64,000 bases of DNA from Spirosoma telluris (GTDB taxonomy: Bacteria; Bacteroidota; Bacteroidia; Cytophagales; Spirosomataceae). Under the pieces are notes generated by a model. That model had not been told where the DNA came from. It saw only the letters and a program-made list of their open reading frames with translations, and did not search any database. Position 1 is the first letter of the stretch. Each line of letters starts with the position of its first letter. The DNA lies in assembly GCA_003259005.1 (NCBI GenBank), contig QLII01000001.1, forward strand, positions 7,679,001 to 7,743,000, given 5' to 3'. The position numbers and the translations under genes are program-made. Below are positions 27,664 to 35,900 of this stretch, one piece after another.

Positions 27664-28167
27664 TTAATTATAAATCTTCTCGTTCTCGCCCATTTTGGGT
27701 GGGTTGCCTGTAATGGCAGCAGTAGCCTGTTGAATTAACCGGATCATCCGGCTATCGTTGGCACTCCAGTATTCGGCCATGTCGATATGCACTTTCAATA
27801 ACGTTAACTCAGGATCATCTTTACCTTCGGGAAACCAGGCTTTTGCTATTGGATTCCAGAGTTCATCTATTTTAGTCTGGTCATCAAACTCTTCGGCTTT
27901 ACCGGAGATGGATACATAATCGGCATCACTAACGGCAGCAAAAGACAGATTTATTCGATGATCATGCTGATCAATCTGATCTACTTTAGGCGCTGATCGC
28001 TTCGTGAAAAACCAAATTGTACCATCTTCATCCACCTGTTGAACAGCCATTGGCCGACTTACCAGATTACCCTGCTCATCCACAGTAGTCATCATAGCAA
28101 TACGAATGTCCTCAATCATATCGCGGACTTTCGATAAGGATTTGTTTTCCTGTTCTTTAGTTTCCAT
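27664..28167 (-). CDS. general stress protein 26-like flavin-binding protein (pyridoxamine 5'-phosphate oxidase fold)
   Basis: 167 residues with the split-barrel flavin-binding fold of the COG3871 group (B. subtilis YdaG/GSP26). Diagnostic segments are IRIAMMTTVDEQGNLVSRPM near the N-terminus, GTIWFFTKRSAPK, YVSISGKAEEF and the WFPEGKDDPELTLLKV stretch that ends the domain. Members bind FMN/FAD and are induced by general stress; no substrate is established. It is the last of three same-strand genes (YdaT-like, Cys-rich protein, this gene), separated from the second by a hairpin. Confidence 0.85.
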   Translation of the reverse strand: METKEQENKSLSKVRDMIEDIRIAMMTTVDEQGNLVSRPMAVQQVDEDGTIWFFTKRSAPKVDQIDQHDHRINLSFAAVSDADYVSISGKAEEFDDQTKIDELWNPIAKAWFPEGKDDPELTLLKVHIDMAEYWSANDSRMIRLIQQATAAITGNPPKMGENEKIYN

Positions 28168-28182
28168 AACGTTGTGAAAAAA

Positions 28183-28260
28183 GTCGTCAGTCGACAGTTG
28201 TTAGTCAATAGTATAAGTTTTGACTATACTTACGTTGACTATTAACTATCGACTGACGAC
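28183..28260. repeat. word-type hairpin (AGTCAATAGT family)
   Basis: The left arm 28183-28215 begins GTCGTCAGTCGACAGTTGTT; the right arm 28225-28260 is its imperfect complement over about 33 bases. The words GTTAGTCAATAGT and GTTGACTATTAAC match those at 13729. It lies in the 109-base spacer between the Cys-rich gene and the GSP26 gene. Confidence 0.75.
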
Positions 28261-28276
28261 CACTGACAATTATCTA

Positions 28277-28699
28277 TTAATTATAAAGCGTTTCGCGCAG
28301 ATCAATCCCGTAAAACAAGGAAGCTGGTGTAACAGCAGGCTTTTGAGCTTCCATATCGGTCTGATAGCCCATTTCAATGATGCTAACACAGCTACTAATC
28401 GTTTGCTGACATATCGCATAAATTTGTCGACTACGATCTGTATCGAATTGGCTTACTTCCTGCGCACATTTTTCACAAACTTCGATACAAGCCTTTGCTA
28501 ACAGTCGTGCATTTTCGGAACCGCGCACATACAGCATGGCTAAGTTGCGGCACATATCGGCACAATCCAGATTTAAAAAAATACTGCGATAGCGGGTTTC
28601 AATGTCTTCTGAATTGGAACATTCTGTAGCAAACTCATTACATAAGGTTGCACAGCTTGTCAACGAATCGTAAATATTTTTCTTCCAGATCATAGCCAA
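28277..28699 (-). CDS. cysteine-rich four-helix-bundle protein (DUF326/copper-binding type)
   Basis: 140 residues, all-helical, with cysteines spaced along the helices: CATLCNEFATEC, NLDCADMCRNL, ACIEVCEKCAQE and CQQTISSCV. This is the pattern of the DUF326/Csp-like four-helix bundles, which store Cu(I) through inward-facing Cys residues. It has no signal peptide, so it would be cytoplasmic. It shares a strand and probably a transcript with a YdaT-like gene upstream and a GSP26-like gene downstream, suggesting a metal or oxidative stress role. Copper binding is inferred from the family, not shown here. Confidence 0.75.
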   Translation of the reverse strand: MAMIWKKNIYDSLTSCATLCNEFATECSNSEDIETRYRSIFLNLDCADMCRNLAMLYVRGSENARLLAKACIEVCEKCAQEVSQFDTDRSRQIYAICQQTISSCVSIIEMGYQTDMEAQKPAVTPASLFYGIDLRETLYN

Positions 28700-28728
28700 T
28701 GGCAGGTTAAAGTAGAATGATTAGGTAA

Positions 28729-28941
28729 TTAAGCGTAAGTCTGCATATTTCGGATCGCCCACTGTCGTTCGGTGCTTTCGCAACGCGCCCAGCGACGAGC
28801 TTCTTCAACACTCATGGCTATGACGTGTTGCTTGTCTAACTGTCCCTGTTCGAGTAGTTGATTAGCAATCTCAATTGCCTTTGCCCGAGTAGTCGGGTTT
28901 AATGACCGCATGGCCGCCGGAAAGTGAGTGATAGACCACAT
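28729..28941 (-). CDS. YdaT-like small protein
   Basis: 70 residues. The pattern FPAAMRSLNPTTRAKAIEIA followed by NQLLEQGQL and an acidic-alanine helix ending in ARRWA matches the small YdaT/ChaB-like proteins (usual pattern W-x-x-x-x-[YF]-P-x-S-M-x-x-L-x-x-x-x-R-x-K-A-I-E-I-A). Their role is unknown; in several bacteria they are stress induced. It is first in a three-gene same-strand group, 29 bases upstream of the Cys-rich gene. Confidence 0.65.
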   Translation of the reverse strand: MWSITHFPAAMRSLNPTTRAKAIEIANQLLEQGQLDKQHVIAMSVEEARRWARCESTERQWAIRNMQTYA

Positions 28942-29162
28942 AGAGTTAGTTAGTAGGTTATCGAATCAATAGCCTAATATTATGCCACTTCTCTAACCAA
29001 GTCATAAAGTACACTGCCTAGGGCTCATTATATACTCATTATCAACTACTTAAATATCATTTGATAAAATTCCTCATTGCTTCTGCCTATAATTTTCCTA
29101 TCATATCTGTAGAATTTATAAGAGGTAGTGTAGATGTTTTTACCCACTCAATTCCACAAAAA

Positions 29163-29186
29163 AACCAGCTCCTAAAAAAGCTGGTT
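29163..29186 (-). terminator. terminator of the histidine kinase gene
   Basis: AACCAGCT (29163-29170) and AGCTGGTT (29179-29186) form the stem, followed on the minus strand by a run of T. The remainder of 28942-29229 is AT-rich and shows no other feature. Confidence 0.8.
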
Positions 29187-29229
29187 AAGAAATAAATCTT
29201 GGTATCTAAAAATGAACGGGCTAATTCAT

Positions 29230-30702
29230 TTATTTGGGAAAAAACATTTTGAATGTAGTACCTTGTCCTACGTTACTTTCTACTTCAATTGACCCCTTAT
29301 GGCTATTAATAATATTCTGGGTGGCCGTTAATCCCAGGCCCATACCGCCAGATTTACCCGTAAAAAATGGATCGAAAAGCCGTTGTCTATCTGCGTCACT
29401 AATACCACCACCATTATCGCTTACCTCGACAGATACCCGGTTATTATCGGCACAATTCGTTCGAACAGAAAGAACCCCTTTCCCTTCCTCCATAGCCTCA
29501 ACAGCGTTCACCAAAATATTCAATAGAGCCGTTTTTACCTGATCACGGTCAAGCAGCGCCTGACAATCTTCGCTTGTGAAATGCGTTTCGAGTCGCATGC
29601 GTTTCAGTTTAATACGGTCACTCACGAGTTGGAGCGTTTCTTTGACAACTGTATTGAAGTCCTGCTTTTTCCGATCGAGATCTCGGGGTTTGGATGAATT
29701 AAGCATTTCTGTAATGAGTTGGCCAATACGGTCCACATTACGTCCGATGATGTCTGTGAACATGGTCACATACTCATTATCTGTATCCAACTCATCTTTG
29801 AGCTGTTCCAGGGCCAGACTAAGGTTGGTAAGTGGATTACGTACTTCGTGAGCAATACTTCGGGCAATTTTGCCGGTCATCGTGAGTTTTTCAGCCAGCA
29901 TAAGATCCTGTTGGGCTCGTTTCTGGTCAGTAATATCGCGAACAATTCCCTGATACCACTCTGGATGGCCAATCATATCTTCAACAGCCCAAACCGAAAT
30001 CAGACAAATTCGTTTACGACCATTTCGGTGAATAAGCGTTGTTTCAAAGTCTTTAATCTGCCCATGTTCCCGAACATTAAACCGTAGGTTTCGCAGATGA
30101 TTCAGATCGGCAAAAAGCCGTGCCGGATTCAGGTGTCGAAGTTCATCACGGCTATAGCCTAATAAGCGCTCAACAGACGAGTTAGCATCCTGAAATCGCA
30201 ATTCGTCATTAGCTACAAAAATGGCATCAATGGATCGCTCAAATAAGGTTCGGTATTTATTTTCCTTTTGGGCAACCTCAGCCAGTACGCTAGCCTGCCG
30301 AAGTGCATATCGGATGCTACGACCGAGCAGTTGGGCATCAATGCGCCCCTTTACTAAATAATCGGCAGCGCCTAGTTCAAGCGCCGACTGATCGACCGTG
30401 AGGTCATCCTGACCTGTAAGCAGAATCATGGGGGCACGGCACCCCATTCGAAAAGCTTCCTGAATCAGGTCAATACCGGTATAAGGCCCTAGACGATAAT
30501 CAACCAGGTATACGTCATATTGGCCAGTGTCAATGGCAGCTAAACCACGATCATAGCTATCTACCCAATCGAGTTTGATAGATGAATTCTCCCTAACTGA
30601 AACTAAAGCTTTGGTAAGCAGATAATCGTCTTCGTCATCTTCAATCAATAGGATGCGAATCGTTTCCTTTTTTTCAATAACATCAAGTGCAGCAGGTATC
30701 AT
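29230..30702 (-). CDS. response regulator-PAS-histidine kinase hybrid
   Basis: 490 residues from the ATG at 30702 (MIPAALDVIEKKE); the longer frame to 30735 would need a TTG. Domain order: an N-terminal receiver with acceptor Asp68 (YLVDYRL), a PAS domain about 150-265 (KYRTLFERSIDAIFVAND... GIVRDITDQK), a HisKA domain with His285 in SIAHEVRNPLTN, and a HATPase domain (NILVNAVEAM, DNGGGI, GMGLGL). No membrane segment, so it is a cytoplasmic kinase whose own receiver may gate it. The next upstream gene is a lone receiver on the same strand, with an NtrC-type regulator nearby. Confidence 0.9.
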   Translation of the reverse strand: MIPAALDVIEKKETIRILLIEDDEDDYLLTKALVSVRENSSIKLDWVDSYDRGLAAIDTGQYDVYLVDYRLGPYTGIDLIQEAFRMGCRAPMILLTGQDDLTVDQSALELGAADYLVKGRIDAQLLGRSIRYALRQASVLAEVAQKENKYRTLFERSIDAIFVANDELRFQDANSSVERLLGYSRDELRHLNPARLFADLNHLRNLRFNVREHGQIKDFETTLIHRNGRKRICLISVWAVEDMIGHPEWYQGIVRDITDQKRAQQDLMLAEKLTMTGKIARSIAHEVRNPLTNLSLALEQLKDELDTDNEYVTMFTDIIGRNVDRIGQLITEMLNSSKPRDLDRKKQDFNTVVKETLQLVSDRIKLKRMRLETHFTSEDCQALLDRDQVKTALLNILVNAVEAMEEGKGVLSVRTNCADNNRVSVEVSDNGGGISDADRQRLFDPFFTGKSGGMGLGLTATQNIINSHKGSIEVESNVGQGTTFKMFFPK

Positions 30703-30791
30703 AAACCGTGAGTAGTTGGCAGTGAACAGCAACAATGCGCAGCAGTCAGCAAGAATGTTTTCCCATGAGGGCTCACTACATACTATACTGC

Positions 30792-31211
30792 TTATGGCAA
30801 TTTAACGGTATCTATCCAATATGTTTTCAGAGCACCTACCATTTCAACTAACCTGTTAAAATTAAATGGCTTTGTTACAAATGAATTAACACCAAGATTA
30901 TAGGTTTTCAGCACATCTTCATCGGCAGAAGAAGTCGTCATAACAACCACCGGCAACCGCCTTAACTTAGGATCATCTTTTATTTCATTGAGCGCCTGAA
31001 AGCCATTTTTCCGGGGCATATTCAGGTCTAAAATCAATAAATTAGGCCAGGGAGCATTCTGTTCGTCATAACGCCCTTCCCGGCGCAGATACTCCATTAG
31101 CTCTTCACCATCCTCAACAAACTGAATGTTTTGCGTATACCCACTCTGACGAAGTGCCTTATCCATAAACAGACGATCATCTGTATCATCATCAGCAATC
31201 AGAATGGTCAT
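30792..31211 (-). CDS. single-domain response regulator
   Basis: 139 residues from the ATG at 31211 (MTILIADDDTDDRL); longer starts at 31232 (ATG) and 31244 (TTG) add residues before the conserved first strand. It is a receiver with acidic pair D7-D9, acceptor Asp62 (LILDLNMPRKNG), the TTSS switch and the KPF lysine. It matches the Rcp1-like regulators with a longer loop before the acceptor, often partnered with phytochrome-like or PAS kinases. It has no output domain, so it probably relays phosphate, perhaps from the kinase next to it. Confidence 0.88.
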   Translation of the reverse strand: MTILIADDDTDDRLFMDKALRQSGYTQNIQFVEDGEELMEYLRREGRYDEQNAPWPNLLILDLNMPRKNGFQALNEIKDDPKLRRLPVVVMTTSSADEDVLKTYNLGVNSFVTKPFNFNRLVEMVGALKTYWIDTVKLP

Positions 31212-31244
31212 GGATGTATGTCTACGGTGCATACTAATTAACAA

Positions 31245-31873
31245 AAGTTACGGCTATTGAATGCTAATCGATTTTTCCGTTCAGGTTATACATTCCCTTC
31301 ACATCTACTTCCGATTGGCAATTCTAATCTACATTCGACTGGTTTCGACAATGTCCTCCCTTCAAAATTACTCAAAAACATCAATTTATTAACGTATTAT
31401 TTACGAGTATACACAACCTATTGCCCTGTTTTATTCGGGCGCCATGTGTTGCCCTGTCTGGCTTATTATGGCTACCTACATCAACGTATAGTGTATATTC
31501 TCGCGTTTCTCGCTATTTATCAGCTATTTCTACGCAATTAAGCAATTCCTCCTCCAGTAGCTCTGGTGAATTGGAGGGACTCCCTCTTTAGAAAAAATTT
31601 TCTAAGTATACAGTGGATTTCCTCCTTCTCTAGTTATTTATCGGTCACTTAATGGTTCCTAAATTGAATGATGCCTTCTACAATTTGGGGAATTTCTTAC
31701 TCGTCCATTCGGGATAGCTAGGTTAATCTTGTGTTTCCCTAGATTGGCATAACGCTAAGCAAATCAGGCTTAAAAGGCGATTTATAGCAAAGTAGGCGGT
31801 TTTGGCATGAATTTAACATAGTATTCAATAGATCAGGTGTACTACACGTCCTGTCCTTAAATCAAAAAACGTT
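31245..31873. other. intergenic region, promoters of the beta-barrel gene and response regulator
   Basis: About 630 bases with no gene I can support. A 94-codon plus-strand frame at 31257-31541 lacks any family features. The stretch is AT-rich and holds the upstream region of the beta-barrel protein at 31874, including a TGGCATAACGCTAAGC element near 31745 that faintly resembles a sigma-54 promoter but with one base too many between GG and GC. Confidence 0.4.
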
Positions 31874-32518
31874 ATGAACCATTCAAAAAAAACCTTGCTT
31901 GCGGCTGCTCTTCTTACAGCCGGTGCCTTACTTTTTAACTCGTCTGATGCTGCAGCTCAAGGCAAAGCACGCGTCGGAATAAAGGGCGGTTTAACAGCCA
32001 GTTCACTTTACTACGACAGTCAGGGAGCTACAAACAAAAATGAACGGATCGGCTTTCACCTGGGTGTATTTTCTCAGCTACCCGTTGGCGAGTTTTTTGC
32101 CATTCAGCCAGAACTACTTTATATAACCAAAGGCGCATCGGCAACCTATAATGTTCTGGGCTTTAGTGGCAAGAACACATTTAAGCTCAACTATGCCGAA
32201 TTGCCAGTTTTGGCTACGTTTAAGTTAGGTCAGGCGGTTGAATTACAGGCAGGTCCCTATGTCTCGTATCTACTGAATTCCAACATCAATTCGAATGGTG
32301 ACTTTGGCTCTGGAACCAGCGCAATCAACCGCGATAATTTTAACAAGGTTGACTATGGAATTGCAGGCGGGTTGAACCTTTACTTTGGCAAAGCATTTAT
32401 TGGGGCCCGCTATGAGCAGGGATTACAAAATATTGCTAACAGTGGTGCCGCTAAGACAATACTCGGAAATGCAAAGAATGGCGTTGGTCTGCTTTCTGTT
32501 GGGCTTAGCCTGAATTAG
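31874..32518 (+). CDS. outer-membrane beta-barrel protein (PorT/OMP_b-brl type)
   Basis: 214 residues: a signal peptide (MNHSKKTLLAAALLTAGALL...AAAQ, cleavage near residue 29), followed by about eight amphipathic strands. The opening KARVGIKGGLTASSLYY and the glycine-rich IAGGLNLYFGKAFIGARYEQ strand are typical of the PF13568-type barrels common in Bacteroidota. It ends LSVGLSLN. No specific transport role can be given. It is convergent with the NtrC-type regulator, with a word hairpin in between. Confidence 0.8.
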   Translation: MNHSKKTLLAAALLTAGALLFNSSDAAAQGKARVGIKGGLTASSLYYDSQGATNKNERIGFHLGVFSQLPVGEFFAIQPELLYITKGASATYNVLGFSGKNTFKLNYAELPVLATFKLGQAVELQAGPYVSYLLNSNINSNGDFGSGTSAINRDNFNKVDYGIAGGLNLYFGKAFIGARYEQGLQNIANSGAAKTILGNAKNGVGLLSVGLSLN

Positions 32519-32524
32519 GTGTTG

Positions 32525-32575
32525 GGTGTAGTGAGTGCAGTAGGTTACCAATTAACTTACTGCACTCACTACACC
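32525..32575. repeat. word-type hairpin, 23-bp arms
   Basis: GGTGTAGTGAGTGCAGTAGG.. (32525-32547) pairs with 32553-32575 at 22 of 23 positions across a 5-base loop. Words GTAGTGAGTG and GCAGTAGG belong to the same vocabulary as the repeats at 349, 48397 and 53777. It lies between convergent genes and probably terminates both. Confidence 0.85.
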
Positions 32576-32582
32576 TAGTCAC

Positions 32583-34055
32583 TCACAAATGTATATCGTA
32601 TGCTTTCAGTTTATTATAAAGCGTTTTGCGGTCAATGTTAAGTACCTCAGCAGCTTTGGTTTTGTTATAGCCTGTTTTCTCCAGCACTTTCAGGATAGCT
32701 GCCCGTTCAGCATTTTCGGATACTGACTTTAAATTAGCTGCCGATTGACTGAAGACCGGGACACCAGGCCGGGCAGGATCATAGTTGATCTGAATATTAG
32801 TACTGCTGTTCGTGTCTTCGGGCGTAAAGTACTGGGGCGAAATGATTTCGTGAGGCAATACATCAGCTTCAATATAATCGCTCTGAGTTAGAAGTACAGC
32901 TCTTTTCACAACATTCTGCAATTCGCGCAGGTTGCCATGCCAATAGTAATCCTTTAGCTTTTCTTTTGCATCTTCGTCAAAGCCCTGAATATCTTTCTCT
33001 AACTGCTGATTAGCTAACTCAAGAAAGTGTTCGGCAAAAATCATAATATCAGACTTGCGTTCACGCAAAGGTGACAAGTGCATTTCAAATTCAGCAATCC
33101 TATGGTAGATATCTTCCCGAAATTTCCCCTGCCGGACGGCTTCTCGAAGATCTTCGTTGGTGGCTACAATAATCCGAACATCAACTGGAATATCCTGATT
33201 GCTGCCTATACGCCGGATTTTTCGTTCCTGCAATACGCGCAATAGTTTAATCTGGTTATCGTAGGACAAATTTCCGATCTCGTCCAGAAAGATGGTTCCT
33301 CCATTGGCGAATTCAAAGCTCCCCGCCTTGTCTGACATAGCTCCTGTGAACGAACCTTTCACATGGCCAAACAACTCACTTCCTGCAAGCTCCTTTCCCA
33401 AGGCACCGCAGTCAATTGCCACAAATGCCTTATCAGCCCGTTTACTTTTAAGATGAATGGCATTAGCAACAAACTCCTTTCCCGTTCCGGTTTCGCCAGT
33501 TATAATAACCGACATATCCGTGGGAGCAATCAGATCAATATGTTTCTGAAGTTGTTCGGCGGCACGGCTCCTGCCAAAAATAAACCGTTTGCCATCGGAT
33601 GTTAATGGCACCTTAGTAGGAGGTGGCTTTACTACACTTGCTTTCGCAGATGTAAGTGTAGCAGACGAGCCTTTCGATTGGTTTATCGATTGTAAACGCC
33701 GTTCGAGGGCCGCCTTTATCGTATACAGAATTTCGTCGGGATAGAGGGGTTTCGTTACGTAATCATATGCCCCATGCTTCACCGTTTGCACAGCCATCCG
33801 AACATCAGAATAGCCCGTAATAATAATCACGGCAGTGGTAGGGTGCATAACCTTGATTCGGCGAAGCATCTCAAGGCCATCAATATCGGGAAGTTTAAAA
33901 TCGCAAATGACTAATTCAAAAGCTTCTTTTCGTAACAGAACCAGCCCATCTTCGCCCCGCTGTACCGACGCTGTTTTATAGCCCTGCTTGCTCAGAAAAC
34001 GCTCCAGAAGCAGGCATATATCGTTATTATCGTCAATAATCAGAATTTTTTCCAT
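32583..34055 (-). CDS. sigma-54-dependent response regulator, NtrC family
   Basis: 490 residues from ATG 34055 (MEKILIIDDNND); an upstream in-frame start at 34103 would add 16 residues before the receiver. Domains: receiver with acceptor Asp52 (CDFKLPD), AAA+ sigma-54 activator domain with Walker A GETGTGKE at 187-194, the loop that contacts sigma-54 as GSFTGA at 234-239 (GAFTGA in most), Walker B IFLDEIGN, and a C-terminal Fis-type helix-turn-helix (NKTKAAEVLNIDRKTLYNKL). It should activate sigma-54 promoters after phosphorylation. The kinase at 29230 is the nearest candidate partner. Targets unknown. Confidence 0.92.
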   Translation of the reverse strand: MEKILIIDDNNDICLLLERFLSKQGYKTASVQRGEDGLVLLRKEAFELVICDFKLPDIDGLEMLRRIKVMHPTTAVIIITGYSDVRMAVQTVKHGAYDYVTKPLYPDEILYTIKAALERRLQSINQSKGSSATLTSAKASVVKPPPTKVPLTSDGKRFIFGRSRAAEQLQKHIDLIAPTDMSVIITGETGTGKEFVANAIHLKSKRADKAFVAIDCGALGKELAGSELFGHVKGSFTGAMSDKAGSFEFANGGTIFLDEIGNLSYDNQIKLLRVLQERKIRRIGSNQDIPVDVRIIVATNEDLREAVRQGKFREDIYHRIAEFEMHLSPLRERKSDIMIFAEHFLELANQQLEKDIQGFDEDAKEKLKDYYWHGNLRELQNVVKRAVLLTQSDYIEADVLPHEIISPQYFTPEDTNSSTNIQINYDPARPGVPVFSQSAANLKSVSENAERAAILKVLEKTGYNKTKAAEVLNIDRKTLYNKLKAYDIHL

Positions 34056-34139
34056 GAAGCGGCATTGAACTTGTTCAGACAGACCGTGCCCATTAATGAA
34101 CAACGAATGAATCTACCTTAGCTGTATGAACAAAGTTAC

Positions 34140-34541
34140 TTAAACCTGAATGGTTTGCAAAGCCATCTCTACCGAACGGCGAGTGAACGGTTTACCAATG
34201 AAATAATCAGCTCCCTGCTCGGTAGCCCGCCGACGTTCGGCCTGCCCATCGAATGCGCTGATCATAATAATCTTAGCTTCGTTTTGATCTTCTTTAATAA
34301 AAGGTAAAAGATCAAAGCCCAATCCATCGGGCAGATTTAAATCCAAAAAGATAGCATCAAATTTCTGCGTGTGCAGGCATTGCCGACCTTCTTCTATAAA
34401 ATGGGCACAGGTAGGTTGATAGCCCAGGCGCCGTAGCAATCCTGACAATAACAAACAAATATCAGCCTCATCATCTACAATCAGTACGCGCTTGGCAAGC
34501 GGTACTGTATTAATGGCAATTGGCCTGTATTGTTGTCCCAT
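34140..34541 (-). CDS. single-domain response regulator
   Basis: 133 residues from ATG 34541 (MGQQYRP); a GTG at 34568 is an alternative. Receiver domain with acidic pair in VDDEAD, acceptor Asp67 (FLDLNLPDG), switch Ser in MISAFDG and Lys in GKPFTRR. No output domain. It lies 85 bases upstream of the NtrC-type gene on the same strand, so both are probably transcribed together and may take part in one relay. Confidence 0.87.
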   Translation of the reverse strand: MGQQYRPIAINTVPLAKRVLIVDDEADICLLLSGLLRRLGYQPTCAHFIEEGRQCLHTQKFDAIFLDLNLPDGLGFDLLPFIKEDQNEAKIIMISAFDGQAERRRATEQGADYFIGKPFTRRSVEMALQTIQV

Positions 34542-34568
34542 GCTAACCCCTGTTATTGTATTTACCAC

Positions 34569-34996
34569 GGCTCATTTCGTTTTCATTTGTGTTCTAACTA
34601 CACTACTATATATAAAATATGTGCCGAAAGTGTTCGTATCGATCAGATTTCGGGTAGCAACATACATTAATGTCCATTAGATTAACCATTTGCACTTATA
34701 ATTTCAATAATTTATATCAATTATAACGAGAGCGATATGTCTGTAGCGCGTAAATAAGCGAGTCATTTTTCTACGCTTATTCTACATGTGTAGAATTTTA
34801 TCCACAGTTTTATCCTTATTCAATAGTCTGGGTTTTAGGCTTCACTTTAGGGAAATAATGTATTTAAATGCTCATTTACAAGCGTATAAGGGCTTCTAAA
34901 GATACAAAATGTATGTTTCTATTAATATTGGCACAACTTTTTCTAATCTGTTTATCAATTGCGAGATAGTTTATTCTGATTTACTCAATTTACGTC
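34569..34996. other. regulatory region upstream of the lmo0937 gene
   Basis: 428 bases without a gene. It carries a perfect 16-base palindrome (34780-34795) and a TTGGCACAACTTTTTC element at 34928-34943, 53 bases before the lmo0937 start, which keeps the GG of a sigma-54 -24 box but has TC instead of GC at -12. Confidence 0.45.
34780..34795. promoter_or_regulatory. 16-base palindrome, possible operator
   Basis: TTCTACATGTGTAGAA is a perfect palindrome in the promoter region between the response regulator and the lmo0937 gene. Symmetric sites of this size often bind dimeric regulators. No regulator can be named. Confidence 0.35.
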
Positions 34997-35164
34997 ATGG
35001 GAAACCTTCTTTACACTATTGCAGTCATCTTGATTATTATCTGGCTCCTGGGCTTTCTGGGTGTTCTGGGTACAGGAATCGGCAGCAGTAGCTTAATCCA
35101 TGTTTTGCTGGTTATTGCAGTAATTGCGATTATTCTTCGCTTAATACAAGGGCGCGGAGTGTGA
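34997..35164 (+). CDS. lmo0937 family small membrane protein
   Basis: A 55-residue protein, MGNLLYTIAVILIIIWLLGF at the N-terminus, then a glycine-rich turn and a second hydrophobic helix (HVLLVIAVIAIILRL) ending QGRGV. Two membrane helices separated by a short G/S loop are the hallmark of the lmo0937 family, typical of stress islands in Firmicutes and Bacteroidota. ATG at 34997, TGA at 35162-35164. It is followed, after a terminator, by two YtxH genes, another stress-linked family. The function of the family is unknown. Confidence 0.82.
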   Translation: MGNLLYTIAVILIIIWLLGFLGVLGTGIGSSSLIHVLLVIAVIAIILRLIQGRGV

Positions 35165-35602
35165 AGAGGGAAGTACATCATTCATTGAACATATCACCAG
35201 TGATATATATTATTTTCTAACTCACTCAAGGTTAGATGAGGGGTAATCCCAAAAAAATATTTTAGGTTAAGTACAAGTTACGGTGGGTACGGAATCCCTG
35301 CGCCAAGTTGAGCGCGGGGATTTTTTTTGCCCTGCAGGCTTAGCTCACATCTTGTGAAAGCAATGACCGCTTGTATACCTTATGCCTATAGCTATCGACA
35401 ATCTATCAGTACAGGAGCAAGTTGGGGTCATTGCGTAAAACGTGGACGCCCTTGTAGAAAAAAATCCTCAACAGGTCAAACTTAGTAAAAGTCTTAATGT
35501 TCTTATTTACAGATGCTTACCCTGTTTTTTAATTAGTGGTACAGTATTTTCTAGTTGATTGACAATATTGGAACCATAAGTCATTCACCAAAGTTAGAAA
35601 TC
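35165..35602. other. spacer between lmo0937 and ytxH genes
   Basis: 438 bases. It contains a terminator (35293-35328) and, at 35536-35551, GTGGTACAGTATTTTC, 51 bases before the YtxH start, spaced like the element before lmo0937. No reading frame with family features was seen. Confidence 0.45.
35293..35328 (+). terminator. intrinsic terminator
   Basis: AATCCCTGCGC (35293-35303) and GCGCGGGGATT (35312-35322), with an 8-base loop, followed by eight T. It is 130 bases after the lmo0937 stop. Confidence 0.85.
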
Positions 35603-35854
35603 ATGAAATCACTACCAGGAGTTTTAGTAGGATTAGCAGTAGGCGCGGTTATCGGTATTCTGCTTGCTCCCGAGAGCGGCAAAAAAACACGGAAGCGCAT
35701 CTCGTCTGAATCAGATTCGTTTTTTAAGGATTTGCAGGATCAACTACAGTCTGGCCTGGACAGTATTAAAAGTCAGTATAATGACTATGTTGACACGGCT
35801 GCTGGAAAAACGCAGGATTTGGTAAGTCAGGCGAAGAAAAAAGCCAAACAATAG
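35603..35854 (+). CDS. YtxH domain-containing protein
   Basis: 83 residues from ATG 35603 (MKSLPGVLVGLAVGAVIGIL); the longer frame from 35555 adds a stretch unlike the family. A single glycine-rich membrane helix is followed by the signature LLAPESGKKTRKRI and an amphipathic coiled helix. YtxH proteins are small stress-linked membrane proteins of unknown mechanism. It lies 46 bases upstream of a second, longer YtxH gene and probably forms an operon with it. Confidence 0.85.
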   Translation: MKSLPGVLVGLAVGAVIGILLAPESGKKTRKRISSESDSFFKDLQDQLQSGLDSIKSQYNDYVDTAAGKTQDLVSQAKKKAKQ

Positions 35855-35900
35855 GTTGCTAATCACCTAAAATAAACACTCACCTAAAACATAGTAACTA

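Noticed and set aside
31257..31541. A 94-codon plus-strand frame in the intergenic region
   Set aside because: Composition is unlike neighbouring proteins, there is no recognisable motif, and the frame overlaps the promoter region of the response regulator.
31745..31760. Sigma-54 promoter upstream of the beta-barrel gene
   Set aside because: GG and GC are one base too far apart; sigma-54 spacing is strict, so the match is not convincing.
34909..35091. A 60-codon frame beginning before lmo0937
   Set aside because: It is in a different frame from the well matched lmo0937 protein at 34997-35164.
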